From NCBI GenBank assembly GCA_964537975.1, contig CAZIDP010000007.1, positions 1 to 64,000 on the forward strand: a stretch of 64,000 bases of DNA, given 5' to 3'. The first letter of the stretch is position 1. Every line of letters begins with the position of its first letter. The notes beneath the pieces are model-generated. The model did not search any database. It saw only the letters and a program-made list of their open reading frames with translations, and was not told where the DNA came from. Positions 1 through 9,699 of this stretch are shown piece by piece. The DNA comes from SCBR16-9 sp964537975. GTDB taxonomy: Bacteria; Hydrogenedentota; Hydrogenedentia; Hydrogenedentales; SCBR16-9. The translations under genes and the position numbers were made by a program.

Positions 1-2
1 AC

Positions 3-593
3 AATCCGTTCCAACTCGAAGTCTTTGACACGTTCCAGGACCCGGGTGCCACAGCCAATGACAACTACGATGGTGACATCACCGACCACATTGAAGTTAC
101 CGGAACCGTCGATGCCAACACAGTCGGTTCCTATGAACTAAATTACCGAATAATTGACTCCTCCGGCAATGAAGCGGTACTGGTTCGCACAGTTATAGTA
201 GCGTTGATAGATGAAGAACCTGAGCCGAATGCATATCACATCGAATTGCGCTCTCCAGCAGCGTTGCTGGTATCAGGGGGGTATGCCGAGTTATCTGTGC
301 CAAACGGCATGCAGATGTACACCTGGTCACATGATGGCCTGCTGCTTGATGAAGGTGAAAGAATGTCGGGCACTGCATCGGATACGTTACGTATCCAGAA
401 TTTATACCCGGCAGATAGCGGTGCTTATACATGTTCGTTCGAAGATACACACCAACTGCATCATGTCACTGAGCCTTACGAGCTGGTCGTGCCCGATGAA
501 CCTGCAGTCCCGGCTGGACACCTGATTCCATTTGTATTGCTGGCAGGCACTATTTCAATCATTGGATGTTGTATGGTCAGTAAACGTACATAG
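3..593 (+). CDS. C-terminal part of an Ig-like surface protein with a membrane tail (5' end outside window)
   Basis: The frame is open from the left edge, so the start lies outside the window. Residues 1-65 as seen read like an immunoglobulin-like DUF5011/HYR module (DGDITDHIEV, GSYELNYRIIDSSGNEA). They are followed by an I-set-like Ig domain with the classic DSGAYTCSF signature. The last ~28 residues are a Pro/Gly turn, a hydrophobic segment and a short basic end (VSKRT), which looks like a C-terminal anchoring or sorting tail. It is probably a secreted or surface adhesion-type protein. The tail resembles that of the protein at 39410-40723. No catalytic domain is visible in this part. Confidence 0.75.
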   Translation, partial: NPFQLEVFDTFQDPGATANDNYDGDITDHIEVTGTVDANTVGSYELNYRIIDSSGNEAVLVRTVIVALIDEEPEPNAYHIELRSPAALLVSGGYAELSVPNGMQMYTWSHDGLLLDEGERMSGTASDTLRIQNLYPADSGAYTCSFEDTHQLHHVTEPYELVVPDEPAVPAGHLIPFVLLAGTISIIGCCMVSKRT

Positions 594-625
594 CCGACAT
601 ATCTATAATGATTTTAGGATCAAAA

Positions 626-669
626 CGACCCTGCAATAAAGTCTATTGACAACAAATATTGCAGGGTCG
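626..669 (-). terminator. Rho-independent terminator between convergent genes
   Basis: A perfect 12-bp stem (CGACCCTGCAAT at 626-637 pairing with ATTGCAGGGTCG at 658-669) has a 20-nt loop. Read on the minus strand, the stem is followed by TTTTG, so it ends the 785-aa gene whose stop is at 692. On the plus strand it lies 33 bp after the Ig-protein stop but has no T-run. Confidence 0.7.
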
Positions 670-691
670 AAGGCATCAATTTTACCACTTG

Positions 692-3049
692 TTATTCTAT
701 GGCAGTAGCACTATCGCTATCTCCAACACAATGATACAGCCCAGTTCCTTCTATAGGCGTACAATCCAACCCCTCAAACCGAACAGGGCTGACGAAATCC
801 ATTGGACCGCCTTTGATCGTGACATAGCCATTTTCTTGCGTAATGCTTTCGGCATTCGGCGCCAGGGTCACCAGATAATCGTGAGACATATCAGGCCGTA
901 ACCAGACGAGAAAAACGAAACCATAGGTGCCGTCTTCCGCAATATAGCTCTGGTACCAGTCATTGCCATGAATTTGCTGGTCATGAAAGAGCCAACCGCC
1001 ACGGTTCTGCCACAGCATAGGTGCCTTATGGGTATCAAAACCCTCTATCAGTATGGGAGTCCAGTCGTTGCCATCTTCAATGGTGAATCGCGCATACCCT
1101 TGATCATTTATACGCACCCGATGTGGGTATCCATCCATCGCCGTGCCAGCGGCTACATTCATTTTTACGGGTTTTTCACCGTACAGATAGCGTTGGCGTA
1201 CTGCTGGGGCATGGTCCACGGCAGCATGCCCATACGGCATAACAAAATAGCGGGCCTTAATCCAGTCTCCTTTTTCCAGACGATTAATAGATTCTGGGGC
1301 AGTCAAAAACATTTCTGTCCAGCGTGTATCCCCGTATACACTTAAACCGAATTGTTCAACAGGCTTGCCACCCAATACACCTTCGAAGGACTGGATAACA
1401 AATGCCATATTGCCGTTTTCATGGCTGTAAGCGGCAGCAAAAGGAGTATCTTTACCCAAAGGAATGGCTTCTAAAGCCCAGGAATCATCCGCAGCTACAT
1501 CAACTATCTGCGTTTCCCCTTCAGTATCGGTATACGCGACTTGCGGCCAGACAGTACGTACGATATAAGCACCAGCATTGAGGAAACGTAGGTTATGGGC
1601 GCTGTCCCCGTCAATTTCCACGGTATCCAGCACATTCAGGGTGAGTTCCACATAACTGCGGGTTTCATCCAACTCCGGTGTTTCAAAAACTTCCAGTGTC
1701 GTGGCAATCTTGCCATCTTCACTCAGGTAGTCATTACCGAAACTGGCCAGGTTGGGTGAAGTCAGGTAGATTCGGGTGTCTTGATGCAGATTATTCACCC
1801 ATTCTCCCCCGGACTTGTAACGCAAGAGGCCTAATACTGAAACGTGGTGGTGTTGCGGTTGTCCCGGCCAGTAGAAATTTGACTGGCCACGAACATCTGC
1901 CCAGTAATAATTCCGGCCATCTTCACGGGGGTACTCGAATGGTACATAACAGAAGGTTTCTGTTGGGCCAATTGAGGCATGAAAGTAATGATGGAAAAAT
2001 CGTATGGAAGATATCTGAATCAGCGGGTGGGTTCCCCAGTTTCCAAACAGATGGTAGACCCGGCCTTTGAAAGGTGTTTCCGGTTCCAAGGCAATTGGCA
2101 CATAGGACTCCCCATATGAAGCATCGCCTTCTTTACGACCTTCTTCAAATTCACCACCAAAGTTTTTGCATACCTGCACCTGCACCGGTAACGGGAAGCC
2201 ATGTTCATCGGTCAGGACAGCTGCTTCCAGAACACCATACCGGTGTCGCACATTGCATACAATATTTGCAAGGAACGGGCTGGTGATTTCCAGGCCAACA
2301 TCATAACGCTGATTGGGATTAATTAGTCCCTCTTCAAAGCTGCGGGGGCCTGCATAATCAACCGTGATTTCATAGAATCCACGCTCAGGCTGATAACCTT
2401 CGAGGGAGCCCCGCTGCAATTCGAATGACACGCGGTTGGCGTGCAATTCCTGGTGCAACATTTGTTCCACTTGCTCACCATCGGCTGCCAATAGAATACC
2501 CAGTGCAGAACCGCGGCGTGACGCGCCTTCCTCACTGAGAGATACATTGGGAACATAGACCACATGCGACGATTCACCACTGCCTGGTTGCCGGTTGGCT
2601 TCAGACATCGAAATATCAATTCGCGGGGCAGGTGCCGGGCCTTCATCATACCGTCGTACATTCAGATTAAAGAATATACGCTCGCCATAACAATACAATG
2701 CCAGTTCGACTTCTCCGTCCATTTCCATCGCTTTTAAATCACGGAGATGAATTTCATACATCTCGGCTCCGAAGTTGTAAATATTAATACGACCAGGACC
2801 CGAAACAGCGACATCATCGAGCCGCAATGAACCCGGGGCAATATTGAACAACGATTCGCCGGCCAGGTTGAAGACCTCCAGTCCCACATTGGCTACATCC
2901 AGCTCTGCACGATACGTCAAGCCTTCAATTACCAGCACTTCACGGGCGGCATCTGGCCATTTCACATTTACCTTTGCCTGATTTGGTACCGGCGCGTAAG
3001 CCCAGGCCAAATTTGATGCCAGTATTGCCATGAGTAATATACTCCTCAT
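692..3049 (-). CDS. Large secreted protein of unknown function (785 aa)
   Basis: The protein has a Sec-type signal peptide (MRSILLMAILASNLAWA, cleavage near residue 17) and no further obvious membrane span, so it is probably periplasmic or secreted. The ATG at 3049 has an AAAGGA Shine-Dalgarno 7 nt upstream. The sequence is rich in aromatic residues and reads as beta-rich, with many Trp/Tyr/His (for example HHHVSVLGLLRY and NDWYQSYIAEDG). I do not recognise a family or catalytic signature. The look is that of large carbohydrate-associated or surface proteins of PVC-like bacteria, but that is only an impression. It is transcribed alone and ends at the hairpin at 626-669. Confidence 0.75.
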   Translation of the reverse strand: MRSILLMAILASNLAWAYAPVPNQAKVNVKWPDAAREVLVIEGLTYRAELDVANVGLEVFNLAGESLFNIAPGSLRLDDVAVSGPGRINIYNFGAEMYEIHLRDLKAMEMDGEVELALYCYGERIFFNLNVRRYDEGPAPAPRIDISMSEANRQPGSGESSHVVYVPNVSLSEEGASRRGSALGILLAADGEQVEQMLHQELHANRVSFELQRGSLEGYQPERGFYEITVDYAGPRSFEEGLINPNQRYDVGLEITSPFLANIVCNVRHRYGVLEAAVLTDEHGFPLPVQVQVCKNFGGEFEEGRKEGDASYGESYVPIALEPETPFKGRVYHLFGNWGTHPLIQISSIRFFHHYFHASIGPTETFCYVPFEYPREDGRNYYWADVRGQSNFYWPGQPQHHHVSVLGLLRYKSGGEWVNNLHQDTRIYLTSPNLASFGNDYLSEDGKIATTLEVFETPELDETRSYVELTLNVLDTVEIDGDSAHNLRFLNAGAYIVRTVWPQVAYTDTEGETQIVDVAADDSWALEAIPLGKDTPFAAAYSHENGNMAFVIQSFEGVLGGKPVEQFGLSVYGDTRWTEMFLTAPESINRLEKGDWIKARYFVMPYGHAAVDHAPAVRQRYLYGEKPVKMNVAAGTAMDGYPHRVRINDQGYARFTIEDGNDWTPILIEGFDTHKAPMLWQNRGGWLFHDQQIHGNDWYQSYIAEDGTYGFVFLVWLRPDMSHDYLVTLAPNAESITQENGYVTIKGGPMDFVSPVRFEGLDCTPIEGTGLYHCVGDSDSATAIE

Positions 3050-3264
3050 ACAAATATCCTTTCATTAACATTGAAGATAGAAACTGCCAGTTATAGCGAA
3101 ACTAATGCAGAAACAACAATAAATCACACAGTACCCCTGATTCAATTCAAGGAAGAAATAGAAGTCTGCATGATATATCTTTCAGATGCAAATAGAACTT
3201 GCCAGACATGAGAATCTTGTTATTTTTCACCAGCCTATACTGCACGCATAAGAATAATACACGG

Positions 3265-5016
3265 CTAGACTGCTTCGGCAGCCATCACCCTGTCACGGCC
3301 TGCCTTTTTGGCTCTGTACAGAGCATCGTCTGCCGCTTTCAGCAAATTCTCTACAGTTTCTCCATCATCCGGATATGAAGCCACGCCAATGGACAAGGTC
3401 AAATTTTTTAAAGTAAGATTTTGGTGGCGAATTTCGAGGCCATGAATTTTTTCGCGAATCCATTCCGCCCGATGCATCGTATCTGACTTGGATGCCTCAG
3501 GTAGTATGACCACCAGTTCTTCCCCACCGTATCGACAGGCAATATCACTGCCTCGTATAATCCCGTGTAAAAAATGGCCCAAATCGCGGATAACAGCATC
3601 GCCAGCCGCATGGCCATGGGTATCATTAAATTTTTTGAAGTGGTCAATATCAAGTATCATTAAACCCAGACTGTGACTGGGATTTCGGGCAGCACGCAAT
3701 AATTCACGATCAAGTGATTCTTCCATGAATCGTCGATTATACAACCCGGTTAATGGGTCTCGGGTAGCCTGGTTACGCAAGGTTTGCTGTAATTTGAGGT
3801 TGGATACGGCAAGCGCTATCTGTTCTGAACATGCTTCGACAAATTGCTGTTCCACATTACTGATTTCGCGTACTTCATGAAAATGCAGATTCAATAAGCC
3901 ACATGATTCACCCTGTGCCATCATCGGGATACACATACTGCTGGCGCTTAATCCCAATTTCAAATGCTTGCAGGTGACTTCATCTTCATTACTCAGGTTA
4001 CTCAGATAGACTTGCCCCCTGCGCAATGCCCAGCAGTCTACTGGAGCAAACATGGATTCCGTTGTTTCATCCGGTCCCCAAAGTACTTTTGCCTCGACAA
4101 GATTACGTGATTCACTGGTGAGACATAACGCACCTGATGTTTTTGGAAACAAACGGGGTAGATATTGCCGCATTACTGCGAATGCTTCGTCCATATCCAT
4201 ACTGGTTTGAAGCATATCGGTCATGATACCCAATTGCTGTACTCGTTCATTTCGTTCAGCCAATTCCTGAACCCGCAAAGCGAGTTCCTCGCGTGAATGC
4301 TCACTTAACAATTGAAAACGTTCTCGCTTCAGTTGTTCACGCAGCAAGAAAACTATCAACGACACCAGCAATATAACACCAAGCGTACAACCACCAACTA
4401 ATACTAAAAAGGTTGATGTAATAATACGGCGATTTTCCTGAGCCAGCACTACAATATTATTTCCTTCAAGTCGCAGTAGTTCATCAAACTTTTCCCGTAG
4501 TTGGTCCATTATCGCCTTGCCCTCGCTGGACAATTCTTCTAGTCGAATACTGCCGCGTTCATGTTCAGACATGGTATCAATCGATTCACGTGCCAACTCA
4601 ATTTTCATATTGATCAAGGGAACAAGTTCATCCAGTGCTGGTCGCAGTTCTGGTGTTGTCATCGCATTGAGATTAATACTATTTATTAATGGTTCAATTT
4701 TAGGTAGAGCACTGTAATATGGGCCGAGGTATGCGGGATCACCCATTAAAAAGTACCCACGCCGGGCAGTTTCAATATCTTTGATGAGTGAAAGCAATGA
4801 TACAAGATCATTGTAGGCTTCATAACGATTTTTTAAGGATTCGGTACTTTCGCGGTAGGTGTATAGCATTCGTATTGAACCGGCCATGAGAAGAGACAAC
4901 GTCAATAACAAAATCACTGTGCCCAAGATGATTTTCTTCGACAAAATGGGCATGATCGGTTTGCTTGCCACAAGGTTATGGGGCAAAATATTCGATGACA
5001 TGTCCGATATGTGCAT
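3265..5016 (-). CDS. Membrane diguanylate cyclase: CHASE3 - GAF - GGDEF
   Basis: This predicted inner-membrane sensor makes cyclic di-GMP. An N-terminal TM helix (about residues 26-46) is followed by a CHASE3-like helical periplasmic domain (ETARRGYFLMGD is its typical signature). A second TM lies near 200-225, then a coiled coil, a GAF domain (~250-400) and a C-terminal GGDEF domain. The active-site loop is GGEEL near residue 497, so catalysis is expected. An RGSD motif five residues before it is a product-inhibition I-site (RxxD). The ATG at 5016 is preceded by AGGAAA. It is monocistronic. A second cyclase lies at 46074-47726, and a predicted c-di-GMP-binding MshEN domain at 17819. Confidence 0.92.
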   Translation of the reverse strand: MHISDMSSNILPHNLVASKPIMPILSKKIILGTVILLLTLSLLMAGSIRMLYTYRESTESLKNRYEAYNDLVSLLSLIKDIETARRGYFLMGDPAYLGPYYSALPKIEPLINSINLNAMTTPELRPALDELVPLINMKIELARESIDTMSEHERGSIRLEELSSEGKAIMDQLREKFDELLRLEGNNIVVLAQENRRIITSTFLVLVGGCTLGVILLVSLIVFLLREQLKRERFQLLSEHSREELALRVQELAERNERVQQLGIMTDMLQTSMDMDEAFAVMRQYLPRLFPKTSGALCLTSESRNLVEAKVLWGPDETTESMFAPVDCWALRRGQVYLSNLSNEDEVTCKHLKLGLSASSMCIPMMAQGESCGLLNLHFHEVREISNVEQQFVEACSEQIALAVSNLKLQQTLRNQATRDPLTGLYNRRFMEESLDRELLRAARNPSHSLGLMILDIDHFKKFNDTHGHAAGDAVIRDLGHFLHGIIRGSDIACRYGGEELVVILPEASKSDTMHRAEWIREKIHGLEIRHQNLTLKNLTLSIGVASYPDDGETVENLLKAADDALYRAKKAGRDRVMAAEAV

Positions 5017-5156
5017 GGCTGGTTTCCTGGATGGAAAGGATATTTAATCAATAAGTAAATTCATTAAATACCGCAATCCGCGTATGCATTTTCTGCATAT
5101 TAACACAGTAAGATGGAGAACTCCAATTTTTAATTACCTGACAATAAAATAAAAAA

Positions 5157-5192
5157 CCCGAAGTCAAACTTGCTCAATTATTCGACTTCGGG
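5157..5192 (-). terminator. Rho-independent terminator of the pseudopilin gene
   Basis: A 9-bp perfect stem (CCCGAAGTC / GACTTCGGG, 5157-5165 with 5184-5192) is followed on the minus strand by TTTTTTATTTTATTG. It lies 64 bp past the stop of the pseudopilin gene. The plus-strand side also runs into TTATTTTTTAA, but no plus-strand gene ends here. Confidence 0.8.
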
Positions 5193-5256
5193 AAACTTAT
5201 TTTTTAATCTTGATTTTGGCCAGATTACATGCGAGTCATAATTATAGGTAACAATA

Positions 5257-6309
5257 TCATCCAAAGCCGCCCATCAAGAAAGTAACGAAACTGGTTCTGT
5301 TTGCCAATGCGTCGGGATGCTGTCCTTCCGAGAGCATGGGGGGCTTGGAATTATATCGCACAAATTCCACGTGACCATCCATGAACAGTACATTCGAACC
5401 ACCAGGTACATGGTTATAGAAAGCAACAGCAGGTGGTACAGGCAGACCGGCGTCCATTGCAATATTGTCCGTATTGGCCCAGGTATCAAACATGACAAAA
5501 ATTTCGCTTTGAGCAATGGCGGCTGCACCTGGATTGTTGATATCTGTTATGAAGAAGCGTTCTACACCTTCCCTGAGCCGGGTATAACTACTGGGAAGTG
5601 CACTGCCGTCATCATCCAAGAATCCTGCGGGACGATGTTGGTCAAGTATTGATCCACTGATATCATTGATGTTTACCGTAAGCGAAACCCAGGTACCGAA
5701 GTCAGGGCACCCGATGTTTGCCATTGAACCAACACCCCTGACCGTTCCTGCTTGCTCTGTTGTCCACCAGTTTGCCCGTGTCCAGACGCTGTCCAGATAC
5801 TGTGACTGCGTACTTGCGGCATATGGATTGTAGAAATAGGATACGGGGAAAGAAAGGTAGAAATTCAGACAATCCTGCACGCCGGTCTCAGAAGCCATAC
5901 GAGACAGTTCCTGGATTTGCCCGGTAAAATCCTCTTCCACGCCGAAACCACCAATACCCCAGGGGTCCCAATCTGCCCGGGAATCAGAAGGGCAAATGGC
6001 AATACTGGGGTCATTCCAGTAATCAGGATAGAGTGCGTCGCCACCCATACCATTCATCCACGAGTACACCCAGGAACCATTGTGGGCAAATGTCGTATTA
6101 CCTGGTGGGAACATACCACCACGGTTTTCACCTGAATACATCTTGAGTACCAGGCCCCATTGCTTGAGGTTATTCGCGCAAGACGCCCTTCGTGCTGCTT
6201 CACGTGCCCGTGCAAGCGCAGGGAGCAGAATGGCTGCCAGAATGCCAATGATTGCAATAACCACCAGCAGTTCGATCAGCGTAAAACCAAGCTTACGATT
6301 CCGATACAT
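5257..6309 (-). CDS. DUF1559-like type II/IV pseudopilin (H-x9-DG type)
   Basis: The N-terminus has a class III prepilin peptide (MYRNRKLG|FTLIELLVVIAIIG) with cleavage after Gly8, Glu at mature position 5 and a hydrophobic helix to about residue 30, followed by ALARAREAARRASC. The C-terminus has the hallmark HVPGGSNVLFMDGHVEFVRY (H-x9-DG). This matches the prepilin-like proteins that are highly multiplied in Planctomycetes, Lentisphaerae and Hydrogenedentes. The mature protein should be processed by a PilD-type peptidase and exposed through a T4P/T2S-like system. A GGAGG Shine-Dalgarno lies 8 nt before the ATG. It is divergent from the AraC gene at 6427. Confidence 0.9.
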   Translation of the reverse strand: MYRNRKLGFTLIELLVVIAIIGILAAILLPALARAREAARRASCANNLKQWGLVLKMYSGENRGGMFPPGNTTFAHNGSWVYSWMNGMGGDALYPDYWNDPSIAICPSDSRADWDPWGIGGFGVEEDFTGQIQELSRMASETGVQDCLNFYLSFPVSYFYNPYAASTQSQYLDSVWTRANWWTTEQAGTVRGVGSMANIGCPDFGTWVSLTVNINDISGSILDQHRPAGFLDDDGSALPSSYTRLREGVERFFITDINNPGAAAIAQSEIFVMFDTWANTDNIAMDAGLPVPPAVAFYNHVPGGSNVLFMDGHVEFVRYNSKPPMLSEGQHPDALANRTSFVTFLMGGFG

Positions 6310-6426
6310 TTAAGAGTCCTCCATTGTAATGGTTTATAATGAAACAAAACCTATCTCTATTATAATGTACAATACAATGCACAAAAATGCTAGAATACTA
6401 AAAACCGTAAATGGAACATTTTTGAT

Positions 6427-7440
6427 ATGACATTAATTCCAAAAATTACCTATACCAATACTTTCGTGGGTTTACGTAATAATCGTCCCATTGCCATGAA
6501 AAGCTTTTTCTTTAATCAAGGTATTCTGGGCATGCAACCGGATTATACGGTGCGTAATTTCACTTATTGGATGAAGCGTTGCCAAATCTGTGATCATGGT
6601 GAAGTAGTTCCTCATAATCATGATTTTTACGAAATAGCGGTCATTTTAGGGGGTTCTGCTGAACATTATACGAATGACAAGAAAGAATACGTACACCGGG
6701 GCACTGTTTTGGTCATACCCCCTGGGGAATGCCATGGCTTCAACGAATTAAAGGGCTTGACAAAAATAAATCTTTACTATATTTCAGAGTGGTTGGCAGA
6801 TGATCTTCAGTTGCTCTGGCGCCAGGAAGCCTTGGTACCCCTTTTTCTCGGGCATATCCTGTTTCAGCAACACCTCCACCAACCTACCTATTCATTCGAA
6901 TGTGAAGAAATGCTTTTTCTGGAAATAGTCAATGAATTACAAGCGATTCAAGATGAACTGGATAGTAATAGCCCATCTCTCGTCTACTTGCAAGCGGCAT
7001 TCTTAAAAGTATTGGTGCGAATGAGTCAGGCTTATACCCAAATGTATCCTGATTGGAATGATGGATATGGTATTGTACGCAAAGAAGTTACCTATGTGTT
7101 GCGCGAAGTGGAAGAGTGTATTGACGGTAACCGAAAATTTGATATGCAGGATGTGGCCAGCCGGTTGTCCTTATCGCAAGAATATGTATGCCGACTTTTC
7201 AAAACAGCCACGGGACGTCCACCCATGGAATATTATCAATACCGTAGAATTCAGCAAGGTGCACGCAGGCTGTTGTCACCCGAGACCAGTGTAACCGATA
7301 TTGCGCATGAACTCGGTTTTTGCGATACTTCTCATTTTAGTCGCCAATTTCGTAAATACATGGGTAAGGAACCACGAGAATACCGTAAGATGTTTCAACG
7401 TACAGAAGCATCAACAGAGTTACTGCCAATGGATTTATGA
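6427..7440 (+). CDS. AraC family transcriptional regulator with N-terminal cupin
   Basis: Residues ~45-115 form an AraC-binding cupin (VPHNHDFYEIAVILGGSA, then VIPPGECHGF), the ligand-sensing half. Residues ~238-327 hold two helix-turn-helix units (MQDVASRLSLSQEYVCRLFK and VTDIAHELGFCDTSHFSRQF), the signature of HTH_18. It probably binds DNA as a dimer and responds to a sugar or sugar derivative. It is divergent from the pseudopilin gene, sharing a 117-bp AT-rich intergenic region, and sits upstream of the amidohydrolase and TIM-barrel isomerase genes, so it may control the latter group. No target can be read from the sequence. Confidence 0.92.
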   Translation: MTLIPKITYTNTFVGLRNNRPIAMKSFFFNQGILGMQPDYTVRNFTYWMKRCQICDHGEVVPHNHDFYEIAVILGGSAEHYTNDKKEYVHRGTVLVIPPGECHGFNELKGLTKINLYYISEWLADDLQLLWRQEALVPLFLGHILFQQHLHQPTYSFECEEMLFLEIVNELQAIQDELDSNSPSLVYLQAAFLKVLVRMSQAYTQMYPDWNDGYGIVRKEVTYVLREVEECIDGNRKFDMQDVASRLSLSQEYVCRLFKTATGRPPMEYYQYRRIQQGARRLLSPETSVTDIAHELGFCDTSHFSRQFRKYMGKEPREYRKMFQRTEASTELLPMDL

Positions 7441-7520
7441 AGCCTTACAATATTATTAAGAATTGCACTGGTTTTTATATGCTCAGATGCCTTATACATT
7501 AACTGCAGGAGCCATGACAG

Positions 7521-8648
7521 ATGATTCGTTTATACACCAATTGTTTTTTCATATGCATTGTAATAAACATGTTGTTATTAAATGCTTGTGCTGAAATGGA
7601 GTCCATAGAAGAGAAGATAGCTGTAGAATTGGAGCAGGCAGAAGGAGCTCCTGTTATTTCCGTTAATCCGGGATTCTTGCCCCAGGATTATGAACCTCTG
7701 GATAAATCGGGACAGGAGTTACTTCAGGTATCGGTTATAAACAGTCATGACCACCTGTACCGTATGCAGGACCTTCCGAAATATCTGGAAGCAGCAAGCG
7801 ACATGGGAATAACCCAAACCTTGTTTGTTGCCAGTTCCTATTATACGTTGATGGGTGAAAACCATGAACAAAACGATGGAAATTTGTGGAATTCAGAGGT
7901 ACTGCTGGAAGCAGCCCGCCGTTATCCTGGGCAAATTCTGCCTTTTGTTACTTTACACCCCGAAGATGAGGACAAAATTTCCACGCTGGAGCACTACCGG
8001 GAAGAAGGGGCATTGGGCCTTAAACTGTATACCGGTCATGGAAATTTCTATGAACATCCACTGGATGCATCGATAATGTTGCCGGTGTATGCCTGGTGTG
8101 AAGCCAATGAGTTCCCTGTCTGCTGGCACGTTAACCTGACACGATACGCCAATGAATTTGAAGCCGTTTTGGCTCAATTTCCCAATTTGAAAGTGTTATT
8201 ACCACACTTTGGAGTTACCTTTTATGCACCAAGCGGAAGTGCTATGCGACGCTTGGAATCACTACTCGATACCTACCCCAATTTATATACGGACACCAGT
8301 TTTGGTACACGAAACATCCTCGTGAATGGCATGGAACGCGTAAGTCGCGAGCCAGAAATCTTTCAGGCCTTTTACGAAAAATACCAGGACCGTATAGTTT
8401 GGGGCACCGATATGGTAGTCACAGGAAATCGTGAAAAAACCAGGGAATGGATCGAGTCCGTAATTCGGGCTTGCCGTGAAATGCATGAGAAAGAATACTA
8501 CAGTTTTTGGATGGCGGCAAAAGGCAGCCCACACAGTGCTGGGAAACAATCACATCCTTATGGTGTGCTGCGGGGTTTGAAGCTCCCAGAAGAAATTCTA
8601 ATCAAGATTTATAATTCAAACATCCGTCATTTTCTGGGACTTGATTAA
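7521..8648 (+). CDS. Amidohydrolase_2 family lipoprotein
   Basis: A lipoprotein signal (hydrophobic stretch, then lipobox LLNAC near residue 23) places it at the cell envelope. The rest is a metal-dependent TIM-barrel hydrolase. Visible features are the HxH metal motif SHDHLYR (~residue 76), GLKLYTGHG, WHVNLTR (~202), LLPHFGV (~229) and the late metal/catalytic Asp in VWGTDMVVTG (~298). The family includes hydrolases and decarboxylases of small cyclic or carboxylated substrates. The substrate here is unknown. The start at 7521 follows a GCAGGAG element. Confidence 0.85.
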   Translation: MIRLYTNCFFICIVINMLLLNACAEMESIEEKIAVELEQAEGAPVISVNPGFLPQDYEPLDKSGQELLQVSVINSHDHLYRMQDLPKYLEAASDMGITQTLFVASSYYTLMGENHEQNDGNLWNSEVLLEAARRYPGQILPFVTLHPEDEDKISTLEHYREEGALGLKLYTGHGNFYEHPLDASIMLPVYAWCEANEFPVCWHVNLTRYANEFEAVLAQFPNLKVLLPHFGVTFYAPSGSAMRRLESLLDTYPNLYTDTSFGTRNILVNGMERVSREPEIFQAFYEKYQDRIVWGTDMVVTGNREKTREWIESVIRACREMHEKEYYSFWMAAKGSPHSAGKQSHPYGVLRGLKLPEEILIKIYNSNIRHFLGLD

Positions 8649-8748
8649 TTCCTGTAATTACAATTGACCACTACGATACTATATTATTGTTAAGAATGAG
8701 CATGCTTGGTAGTTTATAAAAGACCTTTATTATCACCAAATTGTACTT

Positions 8749-9600
8749 ATGGGTATGCCGATGAAATACAAATCACATGGAACTATATGGGGAATTGCCA
8801 CAGTCGTCGTGCTGGGCAGTTTGTTTGTGGCCGGTGCGCGCAATAGCTGGTGGCACCCCGAACAAGTGATCCTCGAACTTCCCGAACGATTGGTTGAGCA
8901 TGCCATAGAATTACTGGAATCAGATGAAAACTTGCTTAACCCTGAAACACAACTCGCTGTACGGGCTGCCTCTGTACCTGCAGAAAAAAACATGGTGCGC
9001 ACTGCCGAAGCTGCCTATGTACTGGCAATCCAATTTCAACGTGAGCGCAACCTGAATGGCGCAGAAGCACTCTTCAAAAGAGCCATCAACCTGAACCCGG
9101 AATGGAGTTGGCCCTATGCTGGACTGGGAACATTGCTGGGTCGGCATACACTGGGACGTGTTGAAGAAGCGGAAGCCGCATTGCGCAAGGCGATTGCACT
9201 AGACCCACGATGGAGTAAACCGCATGTCAGTTTACTTGTATTGCTCCGGGTTGAAGACCGGTATGAAGAAGCAGAAAAAGAAGCTTTAATCGCACTGGAA
9301 CTCGATCCGGATAACATCGCATTACACAACAATTACGCCAATTTGCTATTGGCCATGAAACGGTATGAAGAAGCAGAAATTCATTATCGTCTGGCAATAG
9401 AACTGGGGTTGGACCACGCAAAACCATACTATAATCTCGCCTGCCTCTACAGCCTGCAAGGCGAAACAAATAAAGCGTTGCATTACCTGGAAGAAGCAGT
9501 TAATCGTGCGGATGTATTGCGAGATGATGCGCTACGTGATACAGACTTCGAACCGATACGAGATGATCCACATTTTAAACGCATTGTGTACGGTGAATGA
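8749..9600 (+). CDS. Membrane-anchored tetratricopeptide repeat protein
   Basis: An N-terminal TM segment (~residues 12-28) is followed by a periplasmic stretch. From about residue 85 there are at least five TPR units (for example AEALFKRAINLNPEWSWPYAG, AEAALRKAIALDPRWSKP, AEKEALIALELDPDNIALHN). TPRs are protein-protein interaction scaffolds and no enzymatic domain is present. Three in-frame ATGs lie within the first five codons (8749, 8755 and 8761) and no strong ribosome-binding site picks one. It probably stands in its own transcription unit before the isomerase pair. Confidence 0.85.
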   Translation: MGMPMKYKSHGTIWGIATVVVLGSLFVAGARNSWWHPEQVILELPERLVEHAIELLESDENLLNPETQLAVRAASVPAEKNMVRTAEAAYVLAIQFQRERNLNGAEALFKRAINLNPEWSWPYAGLGTLLGRHTLGRVEEAEAALRKAIALDPRWSKPHVSLLVLLRVEDRYEEAEKEALIALELDPDNIALHNNYANLLLAMKRYEEAEIHYRLAIELGLDHAKPYYNLACLYSLQGETNKALHYLEEAVNRADVLRDDALRDTDFEPIRDDPHFKRIVYGE

Positions 9601-9699
9601 TTCAACATTGATTTGCAGGTTACTCAAGTTTATTACTATGCCTGTCAACACATGTTGCGAATGCACCTGAGGTTTTACAGCAATTTAAAGGAGATGACC

